Shown here piece after piece: positions 19,375-28,731 of a stretch of DNA of 64,000 nucleotides. This DNA is from Nematopogon swammerdamellus (taxonomy: Eukaryota; Arthropoda; Insecta; Lepidoptera; Adelidae). Made by a program: the position numbers and the translations under genes. The stretch's first letter is position 1, and every line of letters begins with the position of its first letter. The stretch is taken from contig OX336348.1 of the NCBI GenBank assembly GCA_946902875.1, positions 16,269,741 to 16,333,740 on the forward strand, in the 5' to 3' direction. The notes under the pieces are model-generated. The model saw only the letters and a list, made by a program, of their open reading frames with translations, was not told the origin of the DNA and ran no database searches.

Positions 19375-21270
19375 ATGAATATAATTCCCGCGTCGTCGAA
19401 ATTCGTGGAACCGATTCTGCACAGTCCCGGGATATATTTCGACCCTCAGGGAACCATGAAATACTACAATGACTATTGGAACGTCATCACCCATATTGAC
19501 GTCTCATTTATTCAACCACATCTAAAACTCATACAAAAATCAGTTGAGCGAACAGAGAATTTATGTTCCATATCGAAAAACCTTCAAGTTAAAAGCCACT
19601 GCGAGAATATACTAGACCCTATTAAAGTACAAATAACTCAGAATTTTGATCAATTAGAAGCCTTATCCCACATCATTGCCGACGAGGAACCCAATCGTCA
19701 AAAACGCAGCCTCTTCGATTTCGGAGGAAATATACTAAAATTCTTCTTCGGAACCCTAGATTCATCCGACGCCGAGAAATATAATAATGCGATCGAATCA
19801 TGTCAACAAGATGAGAATCAACTGTCCCATCTTGTGATGGAAAACATACACATAATAAAATCATCCTTTACAACGTTCAACGATTCCATATCACAGATAA
19901 ACAACAACGAAATTCAACTGAATGAAGGTATAGAAACCCTTAATAAATTAATGAATAATTTCTCAACACAATACGTAAGCTTCCGAGTATACCAAAGGGT
20001 CAACTCACTTTCTAATTCCATCGAAAGCTCATTATCATCTATTTCTTTCAGTCTAGAAAACACCATAAATTCTATCCTGTTCGCCAAACTAAACACTCTG
20101 CATCCATTTGTCCTAAGTCCTAGAAGATTACTAAACGAATTAAATCAGCATTCAAATTCAATTATAAAAAACAGAGATTTTCCTACACCTCTCAGCATAA
20201 ATAAAATCCACACGCTGATGGACGTGTCCAAGTTACTATGTTATTACATCGATAAGAAAATAATATTTATCCTTCAAATTCCATTAACCCAACCTACTAG
20301 GTATCTGTTATACCACAATATACCTCTGCCAACACCACATAACTCGGCTATTCCAAACACTTATTCATTGATATCCCCAACATTAAAGTTCCTCGCAATT
20401 ACACAAGACAAACTCACTTATTCTCTCCTCGACAACCTGGAAGAATGTAAATTGGTAAACAATTTCGAATATATATGTCCAATGGCGAATATTTATTCCA
20501 GCATTACTAATCCATGCTGCGAAACCCGATTAATATCGGAAATTATTACTTCCATGCCCAATGAATGTGATTTCAAGACTGTGTATGCCGAAATTGAAAT
20601 TTGGCAAAACTTGAAAAACAATAAATGGATCTATGTTCTTTCTAAATCAGGAAAATTAACCGTAAACTGTAATAATAAAATTTCAGATATCACCATTTCA
20701 GCTACTGGAATACTCACCCTACCTAGTAATTGTATCGCATTTTTCAAAATCCTTACCTTTAAACCAACATTAAAGATAAATTCAACAATTGAACCACTAA
20801 ACTCTAACTTCGATATAATAGAAGACGATTGCTGTAACCAAGAAAAATTTAACGATAGTTTAAACTTTCTAACTCCCATCAAACTAACCAACATCAATCT
20901 AGAATCTTTAAAATATTCAACACACAAGTTAGATCACTTAAGTGAAGAGCTAAATAAATTAGAAAATCAACCTCACTATATTAAATATGGAAACTATTAC
21001 TCTGGCCTGGTCTACACTATATCTATCTCCCTGATAATTTTTATTATTTACAAAATCGCCAGGAAAATTTGTGGTAATTCAAAGTGCTGTGTTACAATCT
21101 ATAACCAATGTAACTCACGGAAATTAGTCCGTCATTCATCCAAAATTAGCAACTCCATTGAAATGACGGAGATGGAGTCCTCTGAAGAAGATAGAACTAA
21201 TACTATATCTGTAGAACCTACCTACTCCACTGTATCGCCCAGGAGAAATAGGCTTAATACTAATAACTAG
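19375..21270 (+). CDS. env: env-like fusion glycoprotein of the errantivirus-like element
   Basis: About 631 residues with the layout of the errantivirus/baculovirus F-protein family. A furin-type site RQKR (near residues 108-111) is followed directly by a hydrophobic, Phe/Gly-rich segment that would be the fusion peptide, then a long helical region. Several cysteine clusters (for example CCETR, DDCC) lie in the second half. A transmembrane segment is at about 541-562 and a ~70-residue tail follows. Such proteins mediate membrane fusion and allow cell-to-cell or horizontal spread. The ATG at 19375 is the first after the splice acceptor; an in-frame stop at 19342 closes the frame upstream. No hydrophobic signal peptide is visible at this N-terminus, so it is either supplied by an upstream exon or lost. 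The frame is otherwise intact. Confidence 0.85.
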   Translation: MNIIPASSKFVEPILHSPGIYFDPQGTMKYYNDYWNVITHIDVSFIQPHLKLIQKSVERTENLCSISKNLQVKSHCENILDPIKVQITQNFDQLEALSHIIADEEPNRQKRSLFDFGGNILKFFFGTLDSSDAEKYNNAIESCQQDENQLSHLVMENIHIIKSSFTTFNDSISQINNNEIQLNEGIETLNKLMNNFSTQYVSFRVYQRVNSLSNSIESSLSSISFSLENTINSILFAKLNTLHPFVLSPRRLLNELNQHSNSIIKNRDFPTPLSINKIHTLMDVSKLLCYYIDKKIIFILQIPLTQPTRYLLYHNIPLPTPHNSAIPNTYSLISPTLKFLAITQDKLTYSLLDNLEECKLVNNFEYICPMANIYSSITNPCCETRLISEIITSMPNECDFKTVYAEIEIWQNLKNNKWIYVLSKSGKLTVNCNNKISDITISATGILTLPSNCIAFFKILTFKPTLKINSTIEPLNSNFDIIEDDCCNQEKFNDSLNFLTPIKLTNINLESLKYSTHKLDHLSEELNKLENQPHYIKYGNYYSGLVYTISISLIIFIIYKIARKICGNSKCCVTIYNQCNSRKLVRHSSKISNSIEMTEMESSEEDRTNTISVEPTYSTVSPRRNRLNTNN

Positions 21271-21303
21271 ACTAATTAGAATTAAGTTAAAATGTAAGAG
21301 TAT

Positions 21304-21840
21304 ATGTTAAGATTACCATGTCGTCCTATGTCAATTCTATGTCGAAAGAAGTTACTATGTCAGAAATACTATGTCGTGTCGTGCTACATCGTTCTATGTG
21401 GAAAGAAGTTACTATGTCAGAAATACTATGTCGTGCTATATCGTTCTATGTCAAGAGAAGATTCTATGTCGAAAGAAGTTACTATGTCAGAAATACTATG
21501 TCGTGCTACATCGTTCTATGTGGAAAGAAGTTACTATGTCAGAAATACTATGTCATGCTATATCGTTCTATGTCAAGAGAAGTTACTATGTCAGAAAAAG
21601 TTACTATGTCAGAAATACTATGTCATGCTATATCGTTCTATGTCAAGAGAAGTTACTATGTCAGTAGAAGTTACTATGTCAGTAGAAGTTACTATGTCAA
21701 GAGAAGTTACTATGTCAAGAGAAGTTACTATGTCAGCAGAAGTTACTATGTCAAGAGAAGTTACTATGTCTAAGGAAGTTCTATGTCGAAAATGCTATAT
21801 CGTACTAAATAATTCTATGTCAAAAGTTCAATGTCTGTAA
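21304..21840 (+). repeat. 18 bp minisatellite between env and the 3' LTR
   Basis: Degenerate repeats of AGAAGTTACTATGTCA(A/G)(G) and related words (CTATGTC occurs more than 30 times). Because the core unit is 18 bp, frames stay open in more than one phase and yield MSREVTMSREV or YYVKRSYYVKRS strings, so no real protein is assigned. No counterpart is expected in ordinary errantiviruses. Confidence 0.85.
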
Positions 21841-22106
21841 TATTAAGTACTAAATCGTTACTAGTTCAATAATAAGTTTCTACTATATCATTGCAAATTC
21901 GTCACTGCATCATGTAATATCAATTTCTAAATAATTACTAGATCGTAAATGTTTGCTATATCCTTACTAGTTCACTACTATGTTGTTTAATTAATTTCGA
22001 TGTCAATATTTTAATATAATGTAATTCTAAGCCATATAAATTGTAAACTGAGTCTTTTACCCTTCGCTTTCCTATTCTTCCCGAAAGCTCAGTCTATCTC
22101 AGGGGC
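21841..22106 (+). other. Provirus 3' noncoding region and short polypurine tract
   Basis: A+T-rich decay of the same CTA/TGT words, then CTCAGGGGC immediately before the 3' LTR; AGGGG at 22101-22105 is the only polypurine tract candidate and is short. Confidence 0.5.
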
Positions 22107-22417
22107 TGTTATACCCCTAATAATGCATCCAGGCCGCGCTGCACTTTTTACCTTATAAATAGCGTGCGCGCGATCGCCAGTCAGTTCAGTCGATTTCCAT
22201 AATTCATACTGGGCGAAGCTATGCCCGAATAACTACCAATTTCTATATCTACTATTTCTAAGTGCTAATTCTATTATTCTAGTTCAGTGTTCTAAATCAA
22301 ATATAACTTTATGAATAAGTGTAATAATAATCCATATAAAAATATCCAATAAACATTTAAGTTATAATTAAGTGAAGTTTTATTTTTAAAAATCTAAGCG
22401 GAAAGTTCCGCGTAACA
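22107..22417 (+). repeat. 3' LTR of the errantivirus-like element
   Basis: 311 bp, matching the 5' LTR without a difference that I can see. Followed by ATAC target duplication. Confidence 0.95.
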
Positions 22418-22420
22418 ATA

Positions 22421-22598
22421 CATAGCGTCAAGCCCGTTTCCCAGTGGGGTAGGCAGAGACAACGGATCTCCACGTGCCACGATCCTGACACACCTCTGCC
22501 GCCTCTTCCACTCCCATATTCTTAATGCATGCTCGTCGGTTACTGTAAATTTCTTTAACAAAAGTCCTCTAAATCGCACCTAGATGGCATCCACAGTC
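22421..22598. repeat. Dispersed moth-type repeat (CAGTGGGGTAGGC)
   Basis: CATAGCGTCAAGCC...CCCAGTGGGGTAGGCAGAGAC is a diverged copy of the block at 1558-1610, followed by a G+C-richer part with CATGCTCGTCGGTTACTG. It was the target of the errantivirus insertion on its left. Confidence 0.5.
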
Positions 22599-22868
22599 AT
22601 ATCTCAATTTTATTTAAGATTACCGTGGTTAACATTCATAGTGGACATATTTGTTTACGGCTTTACTCACGGTTTTTGTATCGCGTTGCCGCGACGTTTC
22701 GACTCAAACATTCGAGCCATTATCAAGCGAGCTCCTGTGTCCGGCGGCGGTCAACGAGGACCTAGTCAGTTTGACATGTTCCGCCGTTGACGGAGATTGT
22801 AGCAGTGGGTAGTTTGAAGATGTTGGCTTTGAGCTGCGTTCCGGAGGTCCGCTGACAGACAAAAGGCA

Positions 22869-23362
22869 CTAGTAGTCCTTATTGTCGGTGCTTAATGTTT
22901 TTGTCCTCAGCGGTGCTAGCACCGGATTCCACGACGGTGACAACTTAAACGCATCTTCCCTGTTGAAGTTGGCATGCTTGGCGATTTCTATGGACTCTCG
23001 AACAAGACGAGGGATGTGTCGGGTTTCAGTCGAGATTACCTCAATCTGATCGAACCTGATCCAATGGTTTATGCCAGAGTTCATATGTTCGCAGACTGCT
23101 GACTTCGTGGAATCTTGATTTTTGGCTGCTCTGATGTGTTCCGAAATACGCGTCGCTACGCTTCTCTTGGTCTGCCCCACGTAGACTTTCCCACAACTAC
23201 ACGGAATTTTGTACACACCTGCCGATTGCAGAGGTAGTTTGTCCTTCACGGAACGTATTGATTGACAGACTTTTCGATGTGGTTTAAAGACAGTGCCTAT
23301 GCTTAGTTTCTTTAGTCTTCTACTAATTCTGTCAGTTACGCCTTGAATGTACGGAAGAAACA
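22869..23362 (-). pseudogene. PLE-1 left arm: GIY-YIG endonuclease domain
   Basis: Minus-strand copy of the protein at 23427-24023. It has GVYKIPCSCG...YVGQT (the GIY and YIG strands), KRSVATRISEH with the catalytic-region Arg, and the linker LPYIQGVTDRISRRLKKL. About 20 residues before the end of the domain a 2 nt loss relative to the right arm (GGACTACT against GGACACTACT) shifts the frame and ends it at 22869, removing the NLRQRR-type tail. The arm is otherwise almost identical, with only a few residue changes (for example IEV for VEV). Confidence 0.85.
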
Positions 23363-23426
23363 CAAATTACACACAAGAAGAAGAAGACCTGGACCAGCCG
23401 TACACACTGCAAGAAGGCAGAGGGCT

Positions 23427-24023
23427 TTTCTTCCGTACATTCAAGGCGTAACTGACAGAATTAGTAGAAGACTAAAGAAACTAAGCATAGGCACTGTCTT
23501 TAAACCACATCGAAAAGTCTGTCAATCAATACGTTCCGTGAAGGACAAACTACCTCTGCAATCGGCAGGTGTGTACAAAATTCCGTGTAGTTGTGGGAAA
23601 GTCTACGTGGGGCAGACCAAGAGAAGCGTAGCGACGCGTATTTCGGAACACATCAGAGCAGCCAAAAATCAAGATTCCACGAAGTCAGCAGTCTGCGAAC
23701 ATATGAACTCTGGCATAAACCATTGGATCAGGTTCGATCAGGTTGAGGTAATCTCGACTGAAGCCCGACACATCCCTCGTCTTGTTCGAGAGTCCATAGA
23801 AATCGCCAAGCATGCCAACTTCAACAGGGAAGATGCGTTTAAGTTGTCACCGTCGTGGAATCCGGTGCTAGCACCGCTGAGGACAAAAACATTAAGCACC
23901 GACAATAAGGACACTACTAGTGCCTTTTGTCTGTCAGCGGACCTCCGGAACGCAGCTCAAAGCCAACATCTTCAAACTACCCACAGCTACAATCTCCGTC
24001 AACGGCGGAACATGTCAAACTGA
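23427..24023 (+). pseudogene. PLE-1 right arm: GIY-YIG endonuclease domain, 5'-truncated
   Basis: About 198 residues from AFLPYIQGV to the stop after RRNMSN. The GIY-YIG nuclease of Penelope-like elements nicks DNA for target-primed insertion. Visible motifs are GVYKIPCSCGKVYVGQT, RISEHIRAAK, a CEHMNSGINHWIRFD block and a conserved SPSWNPVLAPL ending, then the basic NLRQRR. An open frame extends 28 residues into the palindrome spacer (from 23343), but those residues are partly the complement of the left arm and not native. No reverse transcriptase is attached, so the locus is not autonomous. Confidence 0.85.
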
Positions 24024-24061
24024 CTAGTTCCTCGTTGACCGCCGCCGGACAAAGGAGCTCG

Positions 24062-24110
24062 CTTGATAATGGCTCGAATGTTTGAGTCGAAACGTCGCGG
24101 CAACGCGATA
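24062..24110 (+). ncRNA. Hammerhead-ribozyme-like motif, degenerate (PLE-1 pLTR)
   Basis: CTTGATAATGGCTCG...TGAGTCGAAACGTC has the order of a hammerhead core: CUGANGA-like box (here UUGAUAA), a stem (GGCUC/GAGUC), then GAAAC. A CGCG-GCAA-CGCG hairpin follows. Penelope-like elements are known to carry hammerhead motifs in their pLTRs. The core is mutated, so cleavage is doubtful. The left arm has the mirror copy at 22680-22729. Confidence 0.4.
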
Positions 24111-24244
24111 CAAAAACCGTGAGTAAAGCCGTAAACAAATATTTCCACTATATCTCAATTTGTCGAAAATTGTGGATTACTGTCCTTTTACTTATGAGTA
24201 TGAGGGCAGTATAGCTGCACATCGAACACTCCCCTTTTTTTTAT

Positions 24245-24480
24245 AGTAAGCGCGACATGTGGAGCCGTGCCACCCATAAGATGTCTAGCGACGCCCATGG
24301 ACATTCGGTCGCATGCGGGGGCTGCGAATGCCATGCCGGCCTGACAGGTGCCCATTCACGCCTCTCTTGAAGGATCCGAGACTATACTTGGGGGGAAATA
24401 TGTGAGCAGAGAGAGCGTTCCAGAGTTTACCGGTTCTGTGGAGGAAGGATCTGCAGAACCGATTGGTACGCATCCGCGCA
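24245..24480 (-). pseudogene. LINE reverse-transcriptase C-terminus, 5'-truncated
   Basis: The minus strand encodes NRFCRSFLHRTGKLWNALSA, then PPKYSLGSFKRGVN, matching the usual ORF2 ending RTxxLWNxLPxxVFPxxYxLxxFKxxVN of several LINE clades. It is about 50-60 residues long, with no catalytic part, and ends against the SINE A fragment at 24482. Confidence 0.7.
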
Positions 24481-24481
24481 T

Positions 24482-24551
24482 CCCCTTACTAGGTGGTTGG
24501 CTCAAATTGTAGCCGACTGTGTCCGCACCACCGTACTGGGTGTAAGATGTT
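24482..24551 (+). mobile_element. SINE A fragment (central domain only)
   Basis: CTTACTAGGTGGTTGGCTC and CACCACCGTACTGGGTG match the SINE A centre seen at 62310-62370. No head or tail. Confidence 0.7.
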
Positions 24552-24556
24552 TGTCC

Positions 24557-24868
24557 AAAACGAAAGTACATAAAATTATTAAGAAGGACAACCAACACCC
24601 ATACCACTTCCAGAAAGTGCAGGCACTACTGGTAGATGATCCTCTAAGGCGCGTACAATACTGCCAGTGGTTGATCGATCAGATGGACCGTGACATCGAC
24701 TTCATAAAAAATGTCATCTGGACTGACGAGTCATTGTTCACGCGAAATGGGATGTGGAACCGAAAAAATGAACATTTCTGGGCACATGAGAATCCGCATC
24801 TCATCAGGCTCTATTAGGCTAGTAAACGAGTTAGGATATCCTGTAAGGTTTGCTAGTTAAGGGTCAAA

Positions 24869-24899
<31 letters not shown>

Positions 24900-25475
24900 A
24901 TCAGAGAAACGGCCTTTCAGAACCGATGGTCAATAAATGTGTGGGCGGGTATCCTCGGAGACCAACTCATCGGCCCCGTCTTCATAGAGGATGGAGCTCT
25001 GAACGGCGAGCGCTACCGGGACCTCATATTAGGAGCGACAGTGGAACCATTTTTGGCAAACTTAGCGCCCGAACTCCGCAGACGGATATTCTACCAGCAC
25101 GACGGCGCACCCGCACACTTCGCTGGAATCGCTGTAGAGAAGCTTCGCGAGCTCTTTGGAGACAGGTGGATGGGACGCGAGATGGGTCGTAATTGCCGCG
25201 GTGCACGTGATGCCCAGGTTGCATGGCCTCCTCGATCGCCCAACCTCACTCCACTAGATTTTTTTCTGTGGGGATTTATAAAAGATAAAGTTTATAAAGT
25301 ACCAAGCAACACGAGAGATGAAATGAAAGAAAAGATCATCTTAGCGTTCGAAGATGTGAGGCACCGCGCAGCTAACGACGGCCTTCTCGAGCGTGTCCAC
25401 GACCATACGCTGCGAAGAGCTAGGAAGTGCGTCGAGCTGGAAGGTGCTCATGTAGAGAACTGCCACATCATTTGA
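24557..25475 (+). pseudogene. Tc1/mariner-type DDE transposase, N-truncated and interrupted
   Basis: Two open segments form one transposase: up to 24817 (HPYHFQKVQALL, NVIWTDESLFTRNG) and 24900-25475 (NVWAGILGDQLIGPVF, FYQHDGAPAHF, WPPRSPNLTPLDFFLWG). The three acidic residues lie in WTDES, HDGAP and TPLDFF. The gap from the second to the third is about 51 residues because a stretch around MGREMGRNCRGARDAQ is longer than in typical members (near 37-40). The N-terminal DNA-binding domain is missing, replaced by a SINE A fragment, and an (AAAT)n-tailed insertion at about 24820-24900 breaks the frame. Family placement (IS630-Tc1-mariner) is firm; subgroup is not. Confidence 0.82.
24820..24903 (+). 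mobile_element. Short insertion with (AAAT)n tail inside the transposase
   Basis: CTAGTAAACGAGTTAGG...GTTAAGGGTC followed by about fourteen AAAT/AAAT-like units. This is the 3' end of a 5'-truncated retroposon (LINE-type tail). It separates PHLIR from the RETAFQNRW part of the transposase. Confidence 0.6.
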
Positions 25476-25724
25476 GGTATGTACCTGTGTACTTGTGTAC
25501 TGCTGCTCTTAGTCGTAGGTATGTATGTAGGTATGAAAAGACAGTCTAAGTAATTACGCAAATACCTACAACCCACATTCCAATTTATACGCGAGCCTAC
25601 CCCGGCGGCGGCGGCGGCCGCCGCGCCGTCTGCGTGTCCAAAGTTCTAGGCATTGCAACTTACAGATTTAGGTAGAATCTGCATACCTACGTATGTGCGA
25701 ATGTGCAGTTCTACGGCAGTTATT
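25476..25724. other. Spacer after the transposase
   Basis: Contains a GGCGGCGGCGG tract at about 25600-25625; no terminal inverted repeat of the transposon could be identified by eye. Confidence 0.35.
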
Positions 25725-26080
25725 AAAGTAAAAACAAACCGGGCAAGTGCGAGTCGGAACCGCGCACTGAGGTTTCCGCACCACAAAAAAAAAATTGAAA
25801 AAAAATACGTTTCTTGTATGGGAAGCCCCCTTGATTTTTTGCTTTTTCTATTTTTTATTATTTGTTGTTACATCCGCCATAATAACACATATTCTGTGAA
25901 AATTTCAACCGGCTACCTATTACGGTTCCAAAGATGCAGCAGTAGGACAGACAGACGTACGGACGGCGTAGGCTTAGTAATAGGCTTCCGTACGGGATAC
26001 GGAAACCTAAAAAATTTCAACCGGCTACCTATTACGGTTCCAAAGATGCAGCAGTAGGACAGACAGACGGACAGACGGCG
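25725..26080 (+). repeat. Dispersed moth repeat with GGGCAAGTGCGAGTCGG
   Basis: The phrase CCGGGCAAGTGCGAGTCGGA...GGTTTCCG is a widespread moth interspersed repeat that I recognise by pattern only. The 3' part (ACGGTTCCAAAGATGCAGCA, GACAGACAG, TAGGCTTCCGTACGGGATAC) is duplicated in tandem near 25910-25990 and 26010-26075 and recurs at 27465-27660. Confidence 0.65.
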
Positions 26081-26909
26081 CACATAGGGGCCTTAGTATG
26101 GAGAGAGTTGGCGAAAACTCGAAAAGTAAAATTACGATTAGAGCCTTTATTTTTATGCGAATATAAAGTTTATTGACCCCCGCAGCGACATGTATCGTCA
26201 AAACTATGAACGAATTACAACGCTCGCTGCAATAACAGTCGCAAGTTGCTCATTCTCGCGAGAGTGCTTGCCTGCGACAAATTAGTACCTCGAGTGAAAT
26301 GTTTAAAATTATTTTGTGTTCGCTTTGTTATTGATGAATTAACTATTTTTGCAATGGGTGATGTACCTACAGGTGACTACTTTGTTTTGTCATTATTACT
26401 TTATATTTACACTAAACTAAAGTAGCTTAACACATATAAGACAAAGTGCAGTCGAAATCTCCTAGAAAATAAAAATGATAAATACTTGTTGAAAGGCTTA
26501 GTAATGCGCCAAACTATATCAAGCTGGAATTTCCCTTTTTTCTTGTAAGTGAACTTATCTAATATTATTATCACAAAAAAAAGTTTGCACATATTTGCAC
26601 TATTTTGATTTATAATTAAATATTCAAGTCCCGTCGAAAGTATCAGTTTTCAAGCGGGTAACTACCTGAGTCAGATTTCCGTTACGTACACCTTAGTACG
26701 ATCTCACTGGTAGTATTATTCAAAGGTACCAAACCCTTCCCCCCGCTAGGGGCAATCCCCGTTGGGTACCCTGCTCCCACCCCCTACCCTTCCCCTCACC
26801 CTCTCCGACCGCCAGGATAACTTATTTTTTACTTTACTTGCCCTGTTTTTATTCTGCTTGCCTATTTTTAGTGTTGGTTCAGTTCCGAAGATAATGCAAT
26901 GTTATGGTA
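26081..26909. other. Unassigned spacer
   Basis: No gene recognised. A C-rich stretch (about 26735-26815) stands out from A+T-rich surroundings. Confidence 0.35.
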
Positions 26910-27150
26910 ACATCGAGCTGGTCTGATGATGGAGACGAAAGGTGGCCATAGGAACTCCTAAACTATACACATGATAAACCCTTTGTGTTTGAGCTCGTTG
27001 GATTTGTCTTGACAAGCAATTACTTTAGACCTAGGTGGTGACCAAGGTCTGATGATGAAAACGGAAGGGGCCATAGGAACTTCTAAACTACACAAGATAA
27101 ACTCATCGTGTTCCGGCTCGTTTGATTTGTCTTGATGAGTAATAATTAAA
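26910..27150. repeat. Two copies of a ~120-126 bp tandem repeat
   Basis: Each copy contains GTCTGATGATG, CCATAGGAACT(C/T)CTAAACTA and TCGTTGGATTTGTCTTGA (second copy TCGTTTGATTTGTCTTGA). Three further copies in tandem occur at 61776-62110. Confidence 0.8.
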
Positions 27151-27186
27151 ATGCACAAAATAAAATATAAAAAAAAAACACAAAAA

Positions 27187-27312
27187 CAAGCTTTTATATT
27201 GAAAAAAATTAAGCTTTAAAAAATAAAATGTTGCAATGAAATAAATTCGCACCTTTTTATGAATATTTCCTGACAAGCTTTTAAAAGCTACTTTTTTTTC
27301 AATATAAAAGCT
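27187..27312. repeat. A+T-rich inverted repeat (~20 bp arms)
   Basis: AAGCTTTTATATTGAAAAAA and its complement TTTTTTCAATATAAAAGCTT flank about 85 bp. Could be ends of a very short MITE or a stable hairpin. Confidence 0.6.
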
Positions 27313-27464
27313 TCTTTTTAAATTTTTTTTATTTAATATTTTTTTTGTTTTGTTTTAATATTATTTCTTTAATAAATTATTATTATTTAGCTGCCACTAA
27401 TGTAGTTTTATTATTTTTTTTGATAATTAAACACTGCAGCAATTATCGCCAACTTTTGCTCATT

Positions 27465-27660
27465 TTGGCCCCTATGTGCGGCGTAGGCTTAGTAATAGGC
27501 TTCCGGACGGGATACGGAAACCTAAAAAATTTCAACCTGCTAGTACCTATTACGGTTCCAAAGATACAGTAGTAGGACAGACGGACGGACGGACGGACAG
27601 ACAGACAGACGGCGTAGGATTAGTAATAGGCTTCCGTACGGCATACGGAAACCTAATAAA
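27465..27660 (+). repeat. Second copy of the CTTCCG(T/G)ACGG-type dispersed repeat
   Basis: GCGTAGGCTTAGTAATAGGC, TTCCGGACGGGATACGGAAACC and GACGGACGGACGGACGGACA (a GACG microsatellite) repeat the 3' part of 25725-26080, again partly in duplicate. Confidence 0.65.
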
Positions 27661-27699
27661 TAAGTCTTTACTAAATAGGTACATTGTGTAGTACTGGCT

Positions 27700-28230
27700 G
27701 CTGATTGAAAACCGTTAGTTGTGTTGTAGGTATGTAACCCGCACCTCGACCCGCGCCATCCCGCCTCGCGTTTCACACAGTGCCATTCCTTTATGCGCCG
27801 CGCCGCGCCGCGTCACCGTCGCGCGGTCTACGGCAATGCCACAGTGCCGAGCGGGGCGGCGAGCGGCGGCGGGGAGCGGGACGCGGCCCGCTAGCGCGGC
27901 GAGACCATGCCACGGTAGCGAGCGGAGCGGTGAGATCAAATAACTAGACGCGCGCCGCTGCCGCTCAAAAATCCGCCCTTTTCGCTAGCGGTCACAGTGG
28001 CATAATTTATGTCGAAGTGTTGGGTATGTATGTTTGTTTCTTCCCGCCCGCGCCGCGCCGCCGCCCCGCTCGCCGCGCGTGGGTTCGCTAGACGCTCCAC
28101 GCACGTGCGTGGCCTTCTGGATCTCTGGTACGTTTGTTTACCCCGCTCGCCGCTGCCCCGCTCGCCGCTAACCGCCGCCGCCCGAGCGATTCGCTTGCAC
28201 CGTGGCTGAGCCGTTAAAGGCGCACACACA
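27700..28230. other. CpG-rich tract
   Basis: Very GC- and CpG-rich (GCCGCGCCGCGCCGCGTCACC, cut short here; GGGGCGGCGAGCGGCGGC) within A+T-rich DNA. Frames are open on both strands because of composition, without domains. It may be a promoter/5' exon remnant or the leader of another retroelement; the BEL leader at 34430-34570 has a similar composition. Confidence 0.4.
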
Positions 28231-28509
28231 TTGTAGTATGCATTTAGTTTGTTAGGAAATCCTAAAATTTTAATGAAAGCACATATTTAAAAAATTCTTT
28301 CACCAATGCTTTTCTTACAAGGCGTAGAATAGCCTCCTTGGAGGAACCACACCTGTCCGGGGACACCCTGTATAATAATAATATTATCATGTTTCAGAAA
28401 ACGACTATTAAATACAATATTAATTCCTAATCTAAAGGCAGGATAATACAATTACCGCACCGACATGGCGTCGCTGAGATCGTCAGTGTGCCGTTTTCAA
28501 GACAACTTG

Positions 28510-28731
28510 TGATGGAGCGCGGACTATTGTATGTTGTATTGTAGTTACAGGCGTGGATGATGAGAGGCGCGATGAAGAAAAGCAAGACGTTATTTACTGA
28601 GCACAATTTATTCAGCAACACACACGTGAAAAGGCAGGGCGGAAGTGCTAAGAAACAAAACAGAACCAAAAGAACATCAACCCCCGGCAAGCTGCCATAG
28701 AGCACCAACCATGGAGTGTTGGATTCCAACA
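28510..28731 (-). repeat. 3' LTR of the BEL/Pao element
   Basis: Read on the minus strand it starts TGTTGGAATCC and ends CGCTCCATCA. It holds an AATAAA signal (CTGAATAAATTG). Open frames in both LTR copies are not genes. Confidence 0.93.

Larger units (their letters stand above)
8678..22417 (+). mobile_element. Errantivirus-like Gypsy/Ty3 provirus with env and a Helitron inside
   Basis: A 13,740 bp element bounded by two 311 bp LTRs (8678-8988 and 22107-22417) that I read as identical, each starting TGTTATACC and ending GTAACA. The 4 bp ATAC at 8674-8677 is repeated at 22418-22421 as target duplication. Internal order is PBS, gag, pol (protease, reverse transcriptase, RNase H, integrase), Helitron, env, short minisatellite, 3' LTR. 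Without the 4,268 bp Helitron the element is about 9.5 kb, reasonable for an insect errantivirus. Identical LTRs argue for recent integration. One in-frame amber codon in pol is the only clear coding lesion. Confidence 0.95.
22611..24149. mobile_element. Palindromic Penelope-like element (PLE-1)
   Basis: Two near-identical ~720 bp arms, 22641-23362 (minus) and 23427-24149 (plus), face away from a ~65 bp spacer. Each arm encodes the C-terminal GIY-YIG part of a Penelope-like protein and the pLTR-like 3' end. The 12 bp ATATCTCAATTT at 22599-22610 is repeated at 24150-24161, so the whole palindrome inserted as one unit with target duplication. The reverse transcriptase half is absent. Inverted, truncated structures are characteristic of Penelope-like elements. 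Confidence 0.85.

Noticed and set aside
21304..21840. Proteins of 178, 151 and 98 residues
   Set aside because: Frames result from an 18 bp minisatellite; several phases are open at once.
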